Source: Flavobacteriales bacterium MED-G22
Lineage (GTDB): Bacteria; Bacteroidota; Bacteroidia; Flavobacteriales; Flavobacteriaceae
DNA length: 13,461 nt
Reading direction: 5' to 3'
NCBI GenBank assembly: GCA_002457295.1
Contig: NTKF01000031.1
Span: 1-13,461 of the forward strand
Under the pieces are notes generated by a model. That model saw only the letters and a program-made list of their open reading frames with translations, did not search any database and was not told the origin of the DNA. Every line of letters begins with the position of its first letter. The stretch's first letter is position 1. Below, one piece after another: positions 1 through 7,071 of this stretch. A program made the position numbers and the translations under genes.

Positions 1-1
1 A

Positions 2-496
2 GATGTGTTAATAGTCAATGCGGCTGGGAATGATAATAAAAACATAGACTTTGGTGCGTCTCCCTCCTATCCTACTGACCAAATAGAAGGTGTGGAGTTT
101 ATCAACAACTTCTTGACGGTAGGCGCCACAGATTCTGTCTATAGCTCAAATCAAGTTGCCTCTTTTTCAAACTTTGGTGCCTCAGCGGTTGACATTTTTG
201 CACCAGGCTCAAAAATATACTCTACTGTTCCTGGAGAGGACTATAAGTATTTGAGTGGTACTTCTATGGCTGCTCCAAATGTGGCTGGAATTGCTGCCGT
301 ATTGCGCTCTTTTTTTCCTTCATTTTCAGCCGCCACGATAAAAAAAATAATTCTAGATTCTGGTGTCCCCCTATTCCAAGAAGTCATCCAGCCTGAAAAT
401 AAGCTTTTGGTCTCGCCAAATGATCTCTCTAAGACGGGCAAAATGGCCAATCTTTATAATGCGTTACTCCTTGCCTCCAAAACCAAAAAAAAATGA
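2..496 (+). CDS. S8 family (subtilisin-like) serine peptidase, C-terminal part
   Basis: This is the C-terminal part of a subtilase; the frame is open to the left edge, so the Asp and His of the catalytic triad lie outside the window. The piece begins at AAGND, which carries the oxyanion-hole Asn (codon 29-31). The nucleophile Ser lies in GTSMAAP (Ser codon 263-265). The usual downstream PxxS-like segment follows (FFPSFSAATIK). Only about 75 residues follow the catalytic Ser, so there is no large C-terminal domain and no obvious type IX sorting domain; the tail ends in KTKKK. The enzyme is probably exported, but its signal peptide is not visible. The stop overlaps the ATG of the M1 peptidase gene as ATGA, which suggests one operon with translational coupling. 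A run of nine A's (485-493) sits at the junction. Family is certain; substrate is unknown. Confidence 0.93.
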   Translation, partial: DVLIVNAAGNDNKNIDFGASPSYPTDQIEGVEFINNFLTVGATDSVYSSNQVASFSNFGASAVDIFAPGSKIYSTVPGEDYKYLSGTSMAAPNVAGIAAVLRSFFPSFSAATIKKIILDSGVPLFQEVIQPENKLLVSPNDLSKTGKMANLYNALLLASKTKKK

Positions 497-2346
497 AAAA
501 ACCCTTTATCTCCTTATCATTCTTAATGAGCCTAAATATAGCCGTCTGCCAAACCTACTGGCAACAAGAGGTGGACTATAAAATGGTTGTGGACATGGAT
601 GTTGAATCTCATCAATATGAGGGTATTCAATCTCTTGTTTATAACAACCATTCGCCAGACACTTTAAAAAGTGTTTATTTTCATTTGTTTTACAATGCCT
701 TTCAACCCGATAGCGAAATGGCAATACGATTAAAAAATGGAAAAGATCCTAACACCCGTTTTCAGGTTAATTTTGACACCTTACAGCCACAAAACCAAGG
801 GTATTTAAAGGTTACTTATCTAAAACAAGATGGTGTCAATTTAGTTCCCAAAACAGCAGGAACAATTTTAGAAGTGCCATTGGCCAAACCGCTACTGCCT
901 AATCAGTCTACTGAATTCACACTGGCGTTTTCAGGTCAAGTACCCTCCATGATTCGCCGTGCTGGAAAAAACTCAAAAGAAGGTGTTGCCTTGTCAATGG
1001 CTCAATGGTTTCCTAAAATGGCAGAATATGACTTTGATGGGTGGAATGCTGAGCCCTATTTAGGAAGAGAGTTCCATGGGGTTTGGGGAAATTTTGATGT
1101 GACGATCACAATTGACAAGAACTATACCGTTGCAGCAAGTGGTTACTTACAAAATAAAGAAGAACTAGGACACGGATTTGCAGATATTAAAAAAGCAAAA
1201 GCAAAGCGAGGAAAACTGACCTGGCATTTTGTAGCACCAAAGGTTCATGATTTTACATGGGCTGCAGATCCAGACTATATTCATGATATCTACCCAGGAC
1301 CCAATGGAGTAGATCTTCATTTTTTTTATAAGGATAATCCTGAAATTATTGAAAATTGGAAAAAATTACAACCAATAACAGCCTCATTAATGCAGTTTTA
1401 TAATAATACTATTGGACCATATCCTTACGAGCAGTATAGCGTTGTGCATGGTGGTGATGGCGGAATGGAGTATGCGATGCTCACTTTAATTAATGGTGGT
1501 CGATCTTATGAGGGTCTAGTTGGGGTCACGGCACACGAGCTTGCCCATTCTTGGTTTCAACACGTACTAGCTACAAATGAAATGAAACACGAATGGATGG
1601 ATGAAGGATTTACTTCCTTTATTAGTGCTTATGCTGAGGCAGCTGTATTAGAGAAACAAGACGATTTTCCTATTGAAAGTTCATATATGCGTTATTTTGC
1701 GCTTGCCCGCTCTGGAAATGAACAGCCTCAAATGACAAACGCAAATCGATATAGTTATAATTATGCTTATGAAAGAACTGCTTATTCTAAAGGGGCTGTT
1801 TTTTTAGCGCAATTAGGATATGTCATAGGCCAGGAAAATTTGTCAAAAACTTTGCGAGAATATTATAGAGAGTTCAAATTTAAGCACCCCCGTCCTAATG
1901 ATTTTAGAAGGGTTGCAGAACGTGTTTCTGGCATTCAGTTAAAGTGGTATTTGACCGACTGGACACAAACAACTAATACTATAGACTATGGTATTCAAAG
2001 TGTGGTTGAAACTGATGAAGATCAAACGGAAATTACATTGAGACGTTTACAAGAGATGCCCATGCCCGTTGATCTTTTAGTGAACCTTAAAAATGGTCAG
2101 CAAAAGTTATATTACATCCCCTTAACGATCATGCGAGGGCAGAAAGAAAATCCGTACAATACGCCCTGGACACAATTGGAAGACTGGTCATGGGCAAACC
2201 CTGAATATCGCTTTTTGATTGATCTTCCAAAAGAAGATATTCTTTCTGTTGTTATTGACCCAACCTTTTTTCTTGCTGATATCAATCGGGAGAACAACTT
2301 ATATTTGCAAGAAGAAAGAGAAACATCATCAAAAGCCGAAAAATAA
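493..2346 (+). CDS. Secreted M1 family zinc metallopeptidase (aminopeptidase-type)
   Basis: This 617-residue protein belongs to the M1 (gluzincin) aminopeptidase family, which removes N-terminal residues from peptides. The exopeptidase motif GAMEN appears as GGMEY (about 323-327). The zinc site HELAH is at 348-352, with the third ligand Glu371 at the correct 18-residue spacing inside WMDEGF. The transition-state Tyr is probably Tyr431 in AYSKG. A hydrophobic N-terminus (roughly residues 1-19, ending AVC/Q) looks like a signal peptide; the Cys does not sit in a good lipobox, so lipoprotein status is uncertain. The N-terminal beta domain precedes the catalytic domain as usual, and there is no ERAP1-like C-terminal domain. 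The start overlaps the upstream S8 peptidase stop as ATGA. The two enzymes may act together on external protein, which is inference. Confidence 0.95.
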   Translation: MKKPFISLSFLMSLNIAVCQTYWQQEVDYKMVVDMDVESHQYEGIQSLVYNNHSPDTLKSVYFHLFYNAFQPDSEMAIRLKNGKDPNTRFQVNFDTLQPQNQGYLKVTYLKQDGVNLVPKTAGTILEVPLAKPLLPNQSTEFTLAFSGQVPSMIRRAGKNSKEGVALSMAQWFPKMAEYDFDGWNAEPYLGREFHGVWGNFDVTITIDKNYTVAASGYLQNKEELGHGFADIKKAKAKRGKLTWHFVAPKVHDFTWAADPDYIHDIYPGPNGVDLHFFYKDNPEIIENWKKLQPITASLMQFYNNTIGPYPYEQYSVVHGGDGGMEYAMLTLINGGRSYEGLVGVTAHELAHSWFQHVLATNEMKHEWMDEGFTSFISAYAEAAVLEKQDDFPIESSYMRYFALARSGNEQPQMTNANRYSYNYAYERTAYSKGAVFLAQLGYVIGQENLSKTLREYYREFKFKHPRPNDFRRVAERVSGIQLKWYLTDWTQTTNTIDYGIQSVVETDEDQTEITLRRLQEMPMPVDLLVNLKNGQQKLYYIPLTIMRGQKENPYNTPWTQLEDWSWANPEYRFLIDLPKEDILSVVIDPTFFLADINRENNLYLQEERETSSKAEK

Positions 2347-2369
2347 AAGAAAAGTTTGTTATAGACTCA

Positions 2370-2675
2370 TTGTTTAGCGAGGGGACGCGAGTTCGTGGGG
2401 GTCAGTTAACTATAATTTATAAGCGAGCTTTATGTGATTCTTTGAGATGGGGAATTAGTGTGCCAAAAAAAAAGGTGCCTAAAGCAACACAACGAAATAG
2501 AATAAAAAGGCAAATGAGAGCGGCTATTGATAATTATCTTATTGATCATCCTACTTTATTAGATAGACCAATCGCGCTCTTTATTATCTACAATCACGAT
2601 GATTTTATCGTTTTTGATGACTTGAAAACAATTCTAAATAGGCTTTTTGGTCATGTTTTTTATTCGAAAGAATAA
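2370..2675 (+). CDS. rnpA: Ribonuclease P protein component
   Basis: This is the small basic protein subunit of RNase P, which helps the catalytic RNA recognise and cleave pre-tRNA 5' leaders. The diagnostic RNR segment is present (VPKATQRNRIKRQMRAAI, about residues 34-51), preceded by the GISVPKKK strand. The start given is TTG, the first canonical start in frame. However, RnpA-like sequence continues upstream without interruption (KIKEKFVID before SLFSEG), covering the conserved first helix, and the frame stays open back to 2280 with no ATG, GTG or TTG. The real start may therefore be non-canonical: ATA at 2343, which overlaps the M1 peptidase stop as ATAA, or ATC at 2325 or 2328. From 2343 the protein would be 110 residues, normal for the family; from TTG it is 101 and lacks the N-terminal helix. 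The 3' end overlaps elaA on the opposite strand by 16 bp. Confidence 0.9.
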   Translation: MFSEGTRVRGGQLTIIYKRALCDSLRWGISVPKKKVPKATQRNRIKRQMRAAIDNYLIDHPTLLDRPIALFIIYNHDDFIVFDDLKTILNRLFGHVFYSKE

Positions 2676-3103
2676 TACATTGCGCAGTGAGGGATATTGT
2701 CTTCTAGATAGTCTTCTCCTCTATATTCAAAACCTAAGCTTGAATAAAAAGACTCTAGGTGTTTTTGTGCGGATATTTTTATTGGAAAGCCATTGAATTT
2801 TTGTTGGCTGAATTTGAGGGCCTTTACCATCACGTTTTTTCCATAGTCTCTGTTTCTTTCTTTGGCTTCTACAACAACTCTACCTATTGAAACATACCCG
2901 TTTTTTGGTGGAATGATTCTTGCGTAAGCGCAAATATTTTCCTCTTTTGTTTTTCCAATAAGGTGGTATGCGTTCTGGTCTTGGCTATCAATGTCTTGGT
3001 AAACACAGTTTTGCTCCACGATAAACACAGCCGCTCTTAGCCTCAGAAGCGCATATAAATCCGTTGTTGTGAGCCTATCAAAAGGGACAATTTTCCACTT
3101 CAT
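2660..3103 (-). CDS. elaA: ElaA-type GNAT family N-acetyltransferase
   Basis: This 147-residue protein is a single-domain GNAT acetyltransferase that uses acetyl-CoA; the physiological acceptor of ElaA proteins is not established. It is recognised by the N-terminal block LYALLRLRAAVFIVEQ, then NC.YQDID, the strand IGRVVVE, and the C-terminal FYSSLGFE...DNIPH, in the order found in E. coli ElaA. The acetyl-CoA loop is degenerate (ERNRDYGK where ElaA relatives usually have RGxxxG), so cofactor binding is inferred from the fold. The ATG lies 15 nt after the rpiB stop, so the two genes are probably co-transcribed. Its 3' end overlaps the convergent rnpA by 16 bp. The ATG start gives the expected family length. 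Confidence 0.87.
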   Translation of the reverse strand: MKWKIVPFDRLTTTDLYALLRLRAAVFIVEQNCVYQDIDSQDQNAYHLIGKTKEENICAYARIIPPKNGYVSIGRVVVEAKERNRDYGKNVMVKALKFSQQKFNGFPIKISAQKHLESFYSSLGFEYRGEDYLEDNIPHCAMYYSFE

Positions 3104-3118
3104 CTTTATGAAAAAAAA

Positions 3119-3544
3119 TCAACAAATTTTATCGACGCGTCTTTGGTGTCTCCCACCCTCAAATGGTGTTTTTAAAAATGACTCAACAATGTCGAGGAGA
3201 TTTTCCTCTGTTATAAATCTAGATGGTATGCATAGAATATTTGCATTATTGTGTGCTCTTGCCAAATTGGCTAACTCTTTATTCCAACATAGTGCTGCTC
3301 TAACTTCTTTGTATTTATTTGCTGTGATGGCCACACCGTTTCCACTACCACATAGAAGGATACCGAATTCTGCGTTACCTTCAATTATGTCTTTTGCTAC
3401 TGGATGAACAAAGTCTGGATAATCAACACTTGTTACCGTGTCAGTTCCATAATTTTTTATGTTATGGTCCTCTTTGTTTAAATATTCTACTAGCACGTTT
3501 TTACGAATATAACCAGCATGGTCATTTCCTATGCTTATTTTCAT
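3119..3544 (-). CDS. rpiB: Ribose-5-phosphate isomerase B
   Basis: This is a 141-residue RpiB/LacAB-family isomerase that interconverts ribose 5-phosphate and ribulose 5-phosphate in the cytoplasmic non-oxidative pentose phosphate pathway. Visible motifs are DHAG near the N-terminus (8-11), SVDYPD (39-44), CGSGNG (65-70) with the catalytic-base Cys65, ARAHNNAN (phosphate-binding and His region) and the C-terminal FEGGRHQRRVDKI. Length is typical. The ATG start (MKISIGNDHAG) matches the family. It is the first gene of a likely two-gene - strand unit with elaA and is divergent from rnr across the long A/T-rich gap. I found no clear TAnnTTTG box upstream on its strand. Confidence 0.96.
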   Translation of the reverse strand: MKISIGNDHAGYIRKNVLVEYLNKEDHNIKNYGTDTVTSVDYPDFVHPVAKDIIEGNAEFGILLCGSGNGVAITANKYKEVRAALCWNKELANLARAHNNANILCIPSRFITEENLLDIVESFLKTPFEGGRHQRRVDKIC

Positions 3545-4052
3545 AATTCCATTTTAAGTAAAAGTAATAAACACATATGGTTAATTTATTTATTTGTTAA
3601 TTGACTTGAAAACTATTTGTTAATAATTAGGTACAATATTTTTTGTTTTGCTTTTTCTTTCTCTTGATTATAAAAATTTATTGGAAAGTCGTTTCTTTTT
3701 TTTCTTATTTATAAGATAATTATGGGTAGTTTTTGTTGCCCTTATAAACACAAAATGGATTGATTTTTCAAACAATTTATTCTCTTTTTGAATAGTTAAC
3801 CAATGTTAATTACTTCTCTAATCTATTTGTTTTTAGAATATTGTAATGTTGAATTTAGCTCATTAAGTATTAATAATAATTATACGATCTAATAAAAAAA
3901 GAAATGCGTGCCATTTTTTACCGCTCTTAACACACAATCATAAACATAAGATATTAATTAAAAAAAAGTAAAGTATGATTAATTGTAAACTAACGTTGAA
4001 AACCTCATTTTAAAAAGCAGATGGTGTAACTTTGTTTCCTATATAAAGATAA
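3545..4052. other. A/T-rich intergenic region between divergent rpiB and rnr
   Basis: This 508-bp stretch has no credible gene. By hand count, 3541-4020 is about 22% G+C, well below neighbouring coding sequence. It holds polypyrimidine-rich runs around 3638-3716, an 11-bp direct repeat TATTTGTTAAT (3591-3601 and 3614-3624), and a promoter-like element for rnr near its right end. I see no tRNA, no strong hairpin and no plausible small ORF with an RNA- or protein-family signature. Confidence 0.7.
4027..4034 (+). promoter_or_regulatory. Putative -7 promoter element of rnr (TAACTTTG)
   Basis: The octamer matches the Bacteroidota sigma-factor -7 consensus TAnnTTTG and ends 18 nt before the rnr ATG. 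No good TTG-type -33 box lies at the usual 19-23 bp spacing; a T-rich patch at about 4007-4011 is the nearest candidate. Confidence 0.5.
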
Positions 4053-6212
4053 ATGTCGAAAAGAAAACACACACAATTACGTGTAGAAAAGAAAATACAA
4101 GAGATTTTCCTAAGCCGTCCCACAAAAAAACTTAATTATAAACAGATAGCAAGCCTTTTAAACGTTACTGATACTAAGGGAAGAAATGAAATCATACGTT
4201 CTTTAGGAAGATTGAGTAATAAAAAGGTAATTAAAAATGAATCAAGAGGATTATACCAATTGCTTCAGAGAGCACAAAAAACAGCAGAGGCAAAATTTAT
4301 TTTACTTCCAAATAGCAAAGGGTCTGTATATCTAGATGAAGAGGAAATATATATAAAAATAAACAAAAAAAATTTCGGTCTTGCGTTACATGGGGATACT
4401 GTAGAGATAAGTTATGAGAGAAATAGAAGAAAAGAGGAATGGGAAGGACGGATTTTACGTGTTTTAGAAAGAAATAAAAGGGAATACGTTGGCATTCTAG
4501 ACAAACACAAAGATTTTGCGTTTGTCTTAACCAGAAACATTAGAATGCATGCTGATTTTTTTATACCAAAAACTAATGCAAAGAAATATAAAGATGGGGA
4601 AAAGGTTGTTGTTGTATTTGATAATTGGCAGCAAGGAGAAGACAGCCCAACCGGAAAAATTGTGAAAACCCTAGGTATACCAGGGGAACAAGAAACAGAA
4701 ATACATGCCATTCTCCACGAGTATGGTCTTCCTTATAGCTTTACACCAGGTGTAGAAAAGGAGGCGGAGGAAATAGAAACGTCTATTAAAAGGGAAGAAA
4801 TTAAAAAAAGAAGAGATTTCAGAAGAAAACTTACATTTACTATCGATCCAGTCACTGCTAAAGATTTTGATGATGCCCTTTCTTTCGAAATTTTATCCAA
4901 TGGATCCTATGAAATAGGAATTCATATAGCGGATGTATCTCATTATGTTCGACCAGGATCCTCTTTGGAAGAAGAAGCTTACAACCGAGCCACCTCAGTT
5001 TATCTTGTCGACCGTGTCATTCCTATGTTGCCAGAAAAACTATCCAATGGGGTGTGTTCTCTCAGGCCAAAAGAAGAAAAGCTAACAATGAGTGCCGTAT
5101 TTGAGATTACGCCATCAGGAAAAATAGTTTCTAAATGGTTTGGTAAAACTGTCATCTTATCAAACCATCGTTTCTCCTACGAAGAGGTTCAAGATTTATT
5201 AGAAAGTAATTCACCTGTAGTCTCACAAGAAACATCTCTAAAAAAGGTTGCATACACAATTAGCTCAGAAATGTTTGAAGCTCTAAATACTTTAGACAGT
5301 CTTGCCCAAAAAATTAGAAAGAAACGATTTGAAAACGGAGCACTTTCTTTCGATCGACAAGAGGTCAATTTTACTCTTGATAATGATAATCAACCCGTAG
5401 GAGTCCATTTTAAAGAGTCTAAAAGAGCTCATCAGTTGGTCGAAGAATTTATGTTGCTTGCCAATAGAAATGTAGCAGAAATGATAGGAAAAAGAAAAGA
5501 AAAGTTACCCTTTGTTTATCGTATTCACGATGAACCAGACCCAGATAAATTAGATTCATTGAGAGAATTCGTTCAGCGTTTCGGATATACTTTTAACGTA
5601 GAAAAAAAGAATATTGCTAAAAGCATAAATTCTCTATTGACGAAAAGCTCTGGGAAGAAAGAACAACACATAATCGATACGCTAGCCTTAAGAGCAATGA
5701 GCAAAGCAATATACACGACACAAAACATTGGCCATTACGGTCTGGCGTTCTCTCATTATACTCATTTTACCTCACCGATTAGAAGATATTCAGATGTTTT
5801 AGTGCATCGATTATTAATACAATACCAAAATGAACCGAAGCAGGGTACAGCACAAGATTTAGAAGCTGCATGCGAACATGCATCAAATAGAGAACAACTT
5901 GCCACAAAAGCAGAACGAGATTCTATTAAATATATGCAAGTTGTCTATATGCAAAACCAGATTGGAAAATCGTATGATGGAGTGATATCAGGCGTTACAG
6001 AAAGAGGGATCTTTGTTGAATTAAACGAAAATAAGTGCGAAGGAATGATTCGCGTTGTGGATATTGAAGGAGATTATTTTGTTTTTCTAGAAAAAGATTT
6101 TGCTTTGGTGGGGCAACGGACAAAAAAAGTTTTTGAATTGGGAGATCCAATAACGATTAGAGTTAAAAAAGCAGACGTAATCAAAAGACACCTTGATTTT
6201 GTTCTTGCTTAA
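4053..6212 (+). CDS. rnr: Ribonuclease R (RNB-family 3'-5' exoribonuclease)
   Basis: This 719-residue protein is a processive 3'-5' exoribonuclease that degrades structured RNA. The N-terminus (about 10-70) looks like the winged-helix domain, followed by cold-shock/OB segments. The RNB catalytic motif TIDPVTAKDFDDAL supplies the metal-binding acids Asp265, Asp271, Asp273 and Asp274. Further RNB signatures are GIHIADVSHYV, DRVIPMLPEKLSN and THFTSPIRRYSDV (about 570-583). An S1 domain (GVISGVTERGIFVEL, from about 637) closes the protein. It ends right after S1 and lacks the lysine-rich tail of E. coli RNase R. The ATG start has an A/T-rich leader without Shine-Dalgarno. RNase II is the only close alternative; the N-terminal winged helix and the length favour RNase R. 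Confidence 0.96.
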   Translation: MSKRKHTQLRVEKKIQEIFLSRPTKKLNYKQIASLLNVTDTKGRNEIIRSLGRLSNKKVIKNESRGLYQLLQRAQKTAEAKFILLPNSKGSVYLDEEEIYIKINKKNFGLALHGDTVEISYERNRRKEEWEGRILRVLERNKREYVGILDKHKDFAFVLTRNIRMHADFFIPKTNAKKYKDGEKVVVVFDNWQQGEDSPTGKIVKTLGIPGEQETEIHAILHEYGLPYSFTPGVEKEAEEIETSIKREEIKKRRDFRRKLTFTIDPVTAKDFDDALSFEILSNGSYEIGIHIADVSHYVRPGSSLEEEAYNRATSVYLVDRVIPMLPEKLSNGVCSLRPKEEKLTMSAVFEITPSGKIVSKWFGKTVILSNHRFSYEEVQDLLESNSPVVSQETSLKKVAYTISSEMFEALNTLDSLAQKIRKKRFENGALSFDRQEVNFTLDNDNQPVGVHFKESKRAHQLVEEFMLLANRNVAEMIGKRKEKLPFVYRIHDEPDPDKLDSLREFVQRFGYTFNVEKKNIAKSINSLLTKSSGKKEQHIIDTLALRAMSKAIYTTQNIGHYGLAFSHYTHFTSPIRRYSDVLVHRLLIQYQNEPKQGTAQDLEAACEHASNREQLATKAERDSIKYMQVVYMQNQIGKSYDGVISGVTERGIFVELNENKCEGMIRVVDIEGDYFVFLEKDFALVGQRTKKVFELGDPITIRVKKADVIKRHLDFVLA

Positions 6213-6224
6213 AGCGTATCTTTG
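6193..6224 (+). promoter_or_regulatory. Putative promoter of the DUF2807 gene (TTG-N21-TATCTTTG)
   Basis: TATCTTTG (6217-6224) matches the -7 consensus TAnnTTTG. A TTG at 6193-6195 gives a 21-bp spacer, acceptable for Bacteroidota. The -33 part lies inside the 3' end of rnr, and the start codon is 25 nt downstream of the box. This is the best complete promoter match in the window. Confidence 0.55.
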
Positions 6225-6248
6225 TAACAAAAAAAGCTTTAATTATAA

Positions 6249-6929
6249 ATGAAATTCTATATTGCTTTTCTTTGGTTTATTCTTTTCTCTTTCACAGGAA
6301 TCGCGCAAGAAAAAAGAATAGTCATTGTTTCCCCTTTTTCTGCCCTCAAAATATTTTCTGGAATGGAAGTTCAACTAATTCCCTCAGAGGAGAACAAAGT
6401 AATCGTTTATGGGGACTATCAGCAAAGCGTTATCGTTCAACAAAAAGGATCAACCCTAAAAATCAAGCAATCGATTACATCTTTAATTACGAAAGAGTTT
6501 TCATTTGTAGAAATCTATTTTAGCCAACCAGTTAATCATATAACGGCCAACCAACGAAGTAAAATAACAGCAAAGCAACCGTTAGAACAAGAAGAAATTT
6601 CACTAAAAGTAAGAGAGGGATCAAAGGTTGCCCTTGAAATAGATTCTGAGAAAATTAAAAGTAACGTAGCCACAGGGGGAAGACTAACACTAGAAGGCAC
6701 AACGAAAACCTTATACTTAAAAATCAACTCAGGCGGTAGTTGCGAAGCAGAAAAATTAAAAGCAGAAAGCGTTGTTACCCACGTTGTTGCGGGCGGTGTG
6801 GCTTATGTAAATGCGAAAGACCAACTAGAAGCAAAGGTTACAGGCGGAGGGATAGTGCGTGTCTTTAGTAAACCACGGAAACAAATTACACAAACCACAC
6901 TCGGAGGAAAGATTATAGTGAACGACTAA
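6249..6929 (+). CDS. Secreted head-GIN domain (DUF2807) protein
   Basis: This 226-residue protein starts with a clear signal peptide: a hydrophobic run from about residue 3 to 16, then GIAQ/E, with cleavage likely after Ala19 or Gln20. The mature part fits the putative auto-transporter adhesin, head-GIN domain (DUF2807), widespread in Bacteroidota. It opens with PFSALKIFSGMEVQLI and continues as repeated short beta strands rich in Gly, Lys and Val (for example VATGGRLTLEG, INSGGSCEAE, VAGGVAYVNA, VTGGGIVRV), consistent with a beta-helix-like fold. Function is not known; periplasmic or outer-surface location is inferred. The gene follows rnr by 36 bp but seems to have its own promoter, and it ends just before a hairpin terminator. 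Confidence 0.88.
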   Translation: MKFYIAFLWFILFSFTGIAQEKRIVIVSPFSALKIFSGMEVQLIPSEENKVIVYGDYQQSVIVQQKGSTLKIKQSITSLITKEFSFVEIYFSQPVNHITANQRSKITAKQPLEQEEISLKVREGSKVALEIDSEKIKSNVATGGRLTLEGTTKTLYLKINSGGSCEAEKLKAESVVTHVVAGGVAYVNAKDQLEAKVTGGGIVRVFSKPRKQITQTTLGGKIIVND

Positions 6930-6953
6930 AAAAACCCGAATAAACGGGTTTTT
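6930..6953. terminator. Bidirectional intrinsic terminator
   Basis: The hairpin core ACCCG (6934-6938) pairs with CGGGT (6945-6949) around a 6-nt AATAAA loop, flanked by A's on the left and T's on the right that extend the stem and supply a U-tract on either strand. It begins 1 nt after the DUF2807 stop (+) and lies just beyond the tRNA-Cys 3' end (-), so it probably serves both converging transcripts. Confidence 0.8.
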
Positions 6954-6958
6954 AAGAG

Positions 6959-7029
6959 AGGCATCGAGCGGATTCGAACCGCTGTAAAAGCTTTTGCAGA
7001 GCTCCGCCTAGCCACTCGGCCACGATGCC
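6959..7029 (-). tRNA. tRNA-Cys (anticodon GCA)
   Basis: Read on the - strand, the 71-nt sequence folds into a full cloverleaf: 7-bp acceptor stem GGCATCG/CGATGCC, D-arm GCC-GAGTGGCTA-GGC, anticodon stem GAGCT/AGCTT with loop CTGCAAA (anticodon GCA), a 4-nt variable loop, and T-arm AGCGG-TTCGAAT-CCGCT. The discriminator base is T (U73), as expected for tRNA-Cys. CCA is not encoded. It lies downstream of folB on the same strand and may have its own promoter. Confidence 0.97.
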
Positions 7030-7037
7030 ATGGAGCA

Positions 7038-7045
7038 CAAAAATA
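7038..7045 (-). promoter_or_regulatory. Putative -7 element of tRNA-Cys (TATTTTTG)
   Basis: On the - strand TATTTTTG matches TAnnTTTG and ends 8 nt before the mature tRNA 5' end, so a transcript would start almost at the tRNA with a minimal leader. No -33 box at normal spacing is evident; read-through from folB is the alternative. Confidence 0.4.
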
Positions 7046-7071
7046 GCAAATTTAATAGCAAAGTAGTTTAT

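Noticed and set aside
2877..2935. Degenerate acetyl-CoA loop (RNRDYGK) as a sign of a dead GNAT
   Set aside because: ElaA relatives often deviate from RGxGxG here; the remaining motifs and full length argue for a functional gene.
3069..3407. 112-codon + strand ORF opposite rpiB
   Set aside because: It is antisense to rpiB, which has all its family motifs; the ORF shows no family signature.
3724..3741. GGGTAG...TTGCCC as a possible hairpin or small-RNA terminator
   Set aside because: Only three G-C pairs plus A-T and wobble pairs, with no U-tract following on either strand; expected by chance in this region.
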